Both the position numbers and the translations under genes were made by a program. Shown piece by piece: positions 5,717-7,942 of a stretch of 7,942 nt of DNA. This stretch comes from an uncultured Opitutales bacterium. Lineage in GTDB: Bacteria; Verrucomicrobiota; Verrucomicrobiia; Opitutales; Intestinicryptomonadaceae. Under the pieces are notes generated by a model that had not been told where the DNA came from, searched no databases, and saw nothing but the letters and a program-made list of their open reading frames with translations. The stretch is from contig URJY01000042.1 in assembly GCA_900548275.1 (NCBI GenBank), positions 1-7,942 of the forward strand, written 5' to 3'. Position 1 is the stretch's first letter. Each line of letters opens with the position of its first letter.

Positions 5717-7648
5717 ATGAAGGAATATCTGTTATATGCTATGGCTGCGTTATGCGGCGTCGGGGGAAATCCGCTCTTTGCGGCGGATTCAAAAAAGACG
5801 GACGTTGAAAATCCGTACGGGGTCTGTGCGCACTTGTCGCGCTGGGAATTCGACATCGCGCCCGACGAAATCCGCCTGATGCGCGAAGCGGGAATCGGCA
5901 GTTTCCGCACCGACTTCGATTGGTCTGCCGTCGAAAATAAAAACGGCGAGCTCGACTTTTCGCGATGGGACAAGCTTGTCGAATACGCAAAAGATGGCGG
6001 CGTCGAACTTCTGCCGATTATTTCGGGGGCGGTTCCCGCGCGTATGCGCCCGTTCCCGCACCATCCCGACGAGTTCGCCGAAGCGTACGGCAAGGCGGTC
6101 GCCCGCTACAAGGGCAAACTCAGGTTTTGGGAAATCGTAAACGAGCCAGACCACATCAGCTTCTGGGGCGGTCTCGAACCGAACCCGGGCGAGTACTCCG
6201 TGCTTCTGAAAAAAACTTCCGAGGCCGTCAGAAAAAACAATCCCGACGCGGTCGTTCTCTACGGCGGCGTCTCGGGCATTCCGTTCGAGTTCATCGAGGA
6301 AACGCTCAAACAGGGCTGCGGAAAATATTTCGACATTATGAATGTCCACCCCTACAACTGGGGCGGCGTGCAGGAGGGCGTGCTGATTCCGCGCATCGAA
6401 AAACTCCGCGCGCTGATGAAAAAATACGGCATCGGCGACAAGCCCATCTGGATTACCGAATTCGGCTACTTCTCGTCGGACATCAATCCGTGCCTGAAGG
6501 CGTACATCAAAAGGGCGGTCGAAAGGCTCGGCGTGGACGTCTCGAAAACCACTGTCTGCTACATCGGCGACGACAAATACAACTTCTTTTCCGACGCCTT
6601 TACGGGAAGTGTAAAACGGATATTTCCCAATGCAAAAAAATACAAACGGATAACTTTCGACAAGCTCGAAAAACTCTCTCCCGAAAAATATCCCGTGCTC
6701 TATCTGGGCGGAAACGAGTCGTATCCGTACGAATTTATCGAGCCGCTTTACAACTACGTCAGGGACGGCGGAATCGCAGTGCACTCGGGCGGACTGCCGT
6801 TCTACTTCAACACGAAGCTCGACAAAAACGGCAATGTTATGCGCTGCGGCGGCGACAGAAAAACGATGAAAATTTTCCGACTCTCGTCGAAAACGTGGAA
6901 CGACGCCGATATGAAATTCGTAAAACCCGCACTCGGCAATAAACGCCCGTATCGGAAGGCGATTCTGAAAAAAGAGTCGGGCAAGGGTTTCGAAGACATC
7001 AAGCCCGACGGCTTCTATCACGGCAGACTCTACATCTCGGGCGACGCCGCAGCCCCCGAAGACAAGTTCGAACCGTTCCTCTACGCGGTCTTCGGCGACA
7101 AAAAAATTCCCGTCGGCGCAACGCTGAAATACGGCGGCGATATGAAAGGCGCGTTCGTGGCAATCTTCACAAGCGGCGGCGAAAACGCGACCGAAGAAGT
7201 GCAGGGCAAAATGATTCCGCGCGAATACATCCTTGCGCGCGCCGCGGGCGTCGAGCGCGTCTACAAATACAATTTCAGAAGCTTCGAGGAAAACCATATG
7301 AGGGAATCGCACTTCGGTATCGTCCATAAAAATCTCGAGCCGAAGCCCGCATACATCGCCTACAAAACGCTGACGAAAATGCTCGGCACAGCCGTCCCGA
7401 AATACGAAAAGGCGGGGCTTTTTCACACCGCGTCGTGGACGCGAGCCGACGGAACGCCCGTGTTCGCCGTCTGGACGGGGATGTACAAGCGCGGCGTTTC
7501 AATCTCATTCGAGGGCGAAGTGAAATCGGCAATCGACTACCTCGGCAAAGATGTTTCCTACCGCGTATCCGACGGCAAAATAAGGCTTACAGCCGACGGC
7601 GGAATTGTTTATATCGAGGGAATCCGCAACGCAAAAGTGGCAAAATAA
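5717..7648 (+). CDS. Secreted clan GH-A glycoside hydrolase with an inserted Rossmann-like domain
   Basis: The chosen ATG gives a 643-residue protein whose residues 1-23 form a plausible signal peptide (hydrophobic core, LFAAD cleavage region); no Shine-Dalgarno motif helps. Residues 33-255 are the first part of a TIM barrel like GH39/GH5 enzymes: RTDFDWSAVE (64-73), FWEIVNEPD with acid/base E143, MNVHPYNW (208-215) and IWITEFGY with nucleophile E248. The final barrel strand and helix appear only at about 498-555 (YILARAAGVERVYKYNF, then HFGIVHKNLEPKPAYIAYKTL). Between them, residues about 275-495 look like an alpha/beta domain: TTVCYIGDD, YPVLYLGG, YVRDGGIAVHSGG and, near the end, GAFVAIFTSGG. 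This suggests a glutamine-amidotransferase-like fold without its catalytic cysteine. Residues 565-636 are probably a small beta-sandwich. Substrate is unknown. It follows, as a separate unit, the export operon, so action on an exopolysaccharide or a dietary glycan are both possible. Confidence 0.85.
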   Translation: MKEYLLYAMAALCGVGGNPLFAADSKKTDVENPYGVCAHLSRWEFDIAPDEIRLMREAGIGSFRTDFDWSAVENKNGELDFSRWDKLVEYAKDGGVELLPIISGAVPARMRPFPHHPDEFAEAYGKAVARYKGKLRFWEIVNEPDHISFWGGLEPNPGEYSVLLKKTSEAVRKNNPDAVVLYGGVSGIPFEFIEETLKQGCGKYFDIMNVHPYNWGGVQEGVLIPRIEKLRALMKKYGIGDKPIWITEFGYFSSDINPCLKAYIKRAVERLGVDVSKTTVCYIGDDKYNFFSDAFTGSVKRIFPNAKKYKRITFDKLEKLSPEKYPVLYLGGNESYPYEFIEPLYNYVRDGGIAVHSGGLPFYFNTKLDKNGNVMRCGGDRKTMKIFRLSSKTWNDADMKFVKPALGNKRPYRKAILKKESGKGFEDIKPDGFYHGRLYISGDAAAPEDKFEPFLYAVFGDKKIPVGATLKYGGDMKGAFVAIFTSGGENATEEVQGKMIPREYILARAAGVERVYKYNFRSFEENHMRESHFGIVHKNLEPKPAYIAYKTLTKMLGTAVPKYEKAGLFHTASWTRADGTPVFAVWTGMYKRGVSISFEGEVKSAIDYLGKDVSYRVSDGKIRLTADGGIVYIEGIRNAKVAK

Positions 7649-7663
7649 CGGTTGCATTTTCTG

Positions 7664-7703
7664 AAAACGTCGCGGCTTTTTACGGCTTGCGACGTTTTTT
7701 TTT
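7664..7703 (+). terminator. Intrinsic terminator of the glycoside hydrolase gene
   Basis: AAAACGTCGC (7664-7673) pairs perfectly with GCGACGTTTT (7689-7698) around a 15-base loop, and the T-run continues to 7703. It begins 16 bases after the hydrolase stop. Confidence 0.88.
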
Positions 7704-7727
7704 GCGAAAAAATTTTAATTTAACTTG

Positions 7728-7743
7728 CTGAATTTCAATTCAG
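7728..7743. promoter_or_regulatory. 16-bp dyad upstream of the rightmost promoter
   Basis: CTGAATT and AATTCAG flank a two-base centre. It lies 35 bases upstream of the candidate -35 at 7779. Its position and symmetry fit an operator, but no regulator is known. Confidence 0.35.
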
Positions 7744-7778
7744 TCTAACGGAATCCTAAAAATTTTCTAAAAAAGTGC

Positions 7779-7806
7779 TTGCATTTCGAAAAAAATATAC
7801 GATGAT
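7779..7806 (+). promoter_or_regulatory. Candidate sigma-70-type promoter of the rightmost gene
   Basis: TTGCAT (7779-7784) and GATGAT (7801-7806) are separated by 16 bases. A-rich DNA (7757-7776) precedes the -35 and could act as an UP element. Transcription from about 7813 would leave a leader of about 32 bases before the ATG at 7845. Confidence 0.45.
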
Positions 7807-7844
7807 GCGAATCACAATTTTCAAAATGCGAGTCTATCGCCAAT

Positions 7845-7942
7845 ATGAGAATTGACCTCAAAACGGGTTTGAAAAAATCCGATGCTTCTGAAAAAAATCT
7901 TAAAAAAAGTATTGACAGAAGCGGAGAGGTTCGCCTTAATGG
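7845..7942 (+). CDS. Start of an unidentified protein (partial)
   Basis: An ATG at 7845 opens a frame that stays open to the window end and codes for 32 complete codons, beginning MRIDLKTGLKKSDASEKNLK and ending in GEVRLN. The product so far is polar and lysine-rich with no signal peptide or membrane segment, so it is probably cytoplasmic. I do not recognise the family. The start has no Shine-Dalgarno sequence, like most starts here. It sits at a sensible distance behind the candidate promoter at 7779-7806. Because only 98 bases are visible, the frame could be chance; a TTGACA/CTTAAT promoter-like pair inside it (7912-7940) is a competing reading. Confidence 0.45.
   Translation, partial: MRIDLKTGLKKSDASEKNLKKSIDRSGEVRLN

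Noticed and set aside
5789..7426. Long open frame (545 codons) on the minus strand, antisense to the glycoside hydrolase
   Set aside because: The plus strand has a signal peptide, catalytic motifs and a terminator just after its stop. The antisense product is rich in Phe, Val, Arg and His without domain features, as expected from a shadow frame.
7802..7855. 17-codon open frame beginning ATGATGCGA before the rightmost gene
   Set aside because: It overlaps the candidate -10 and the next start, has no ribosome binding site, and its product shows no leader-peptide pattern such as runs of one amino acid.

Overview
The window reads as a piece of a Gram-negative chromosome. It carries an outer-membrane polysaccharide export protein, a Wzc-type tyrosine kinase, a probable porin start and a secreted glycosidase. 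Codon use favours G/C at third positions, intergenic DNA is A/T-rich, and Shine-Dalgarno signals are weak or missing at most starts. That mix, and the style of the proteins, suggests the Verrucomicrobiota/PVC group, possibly a host- or gut-associated lineage. This is an impression from the sequence and not a proven placement. No rRNA, tRNA, CRISPR, insertion sequence or phage gene was seen.

Left part (1-2090, minus strand): a complete transketolase gene reads leftward. After 37 bases it is followed by the first 29 codons of an exported protein, probably a porin, that runs off the window. A 211-base divergent region (2091-2301) with two similar A/T palindromes, about 100 bp apart centre to centre, separates this unit from the next.

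Middle (2302-5380, plus strand): a compact two-gene polysaccharide export unit. It holds a short Wza-like Poly_export/SLBB protein with a type I signal peptide, then a 778-residue Wzz/GNVR/BY-kinase with a C-terminal tyrosine cluster. The kinase also has an unusual Gly/Tyr block before its first membrane segment. A hairpin lies between the two genes and a strong intrinsic terminator closes the unit. Together the proteins would form an inner-membrane copolymerase/kinase and part of a periplasmic or outer-membrane export conduit. No glycosyltransferase, flippase, polymerase or phosphatase gene is in the window.

Right part (5381-7703, plus strand): a separately transcribed, probably secreted clan GH-A glycoside hydrolase. 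Its barrel appears to be interrupted by about 220 residues that look like a Rossmann/glutamine-amidotransferase-like domain. This is the most unusual protein here. A 31-bp nested inverted repeat with a LacI-type centre lies upstream, and an intrinsic terminator follows. By analogy with secreted glycosidases that accompany exopolysaccharide loci (PslG in Pseudomonas), it may trim or degrade a polysaccharide, but its substrate cannot be read from sequence.

Right edge (7704-7942): an A/T-rich control region with a dyad and a plausible promoter, then the start of an unidentified reading frame cut by the window end.
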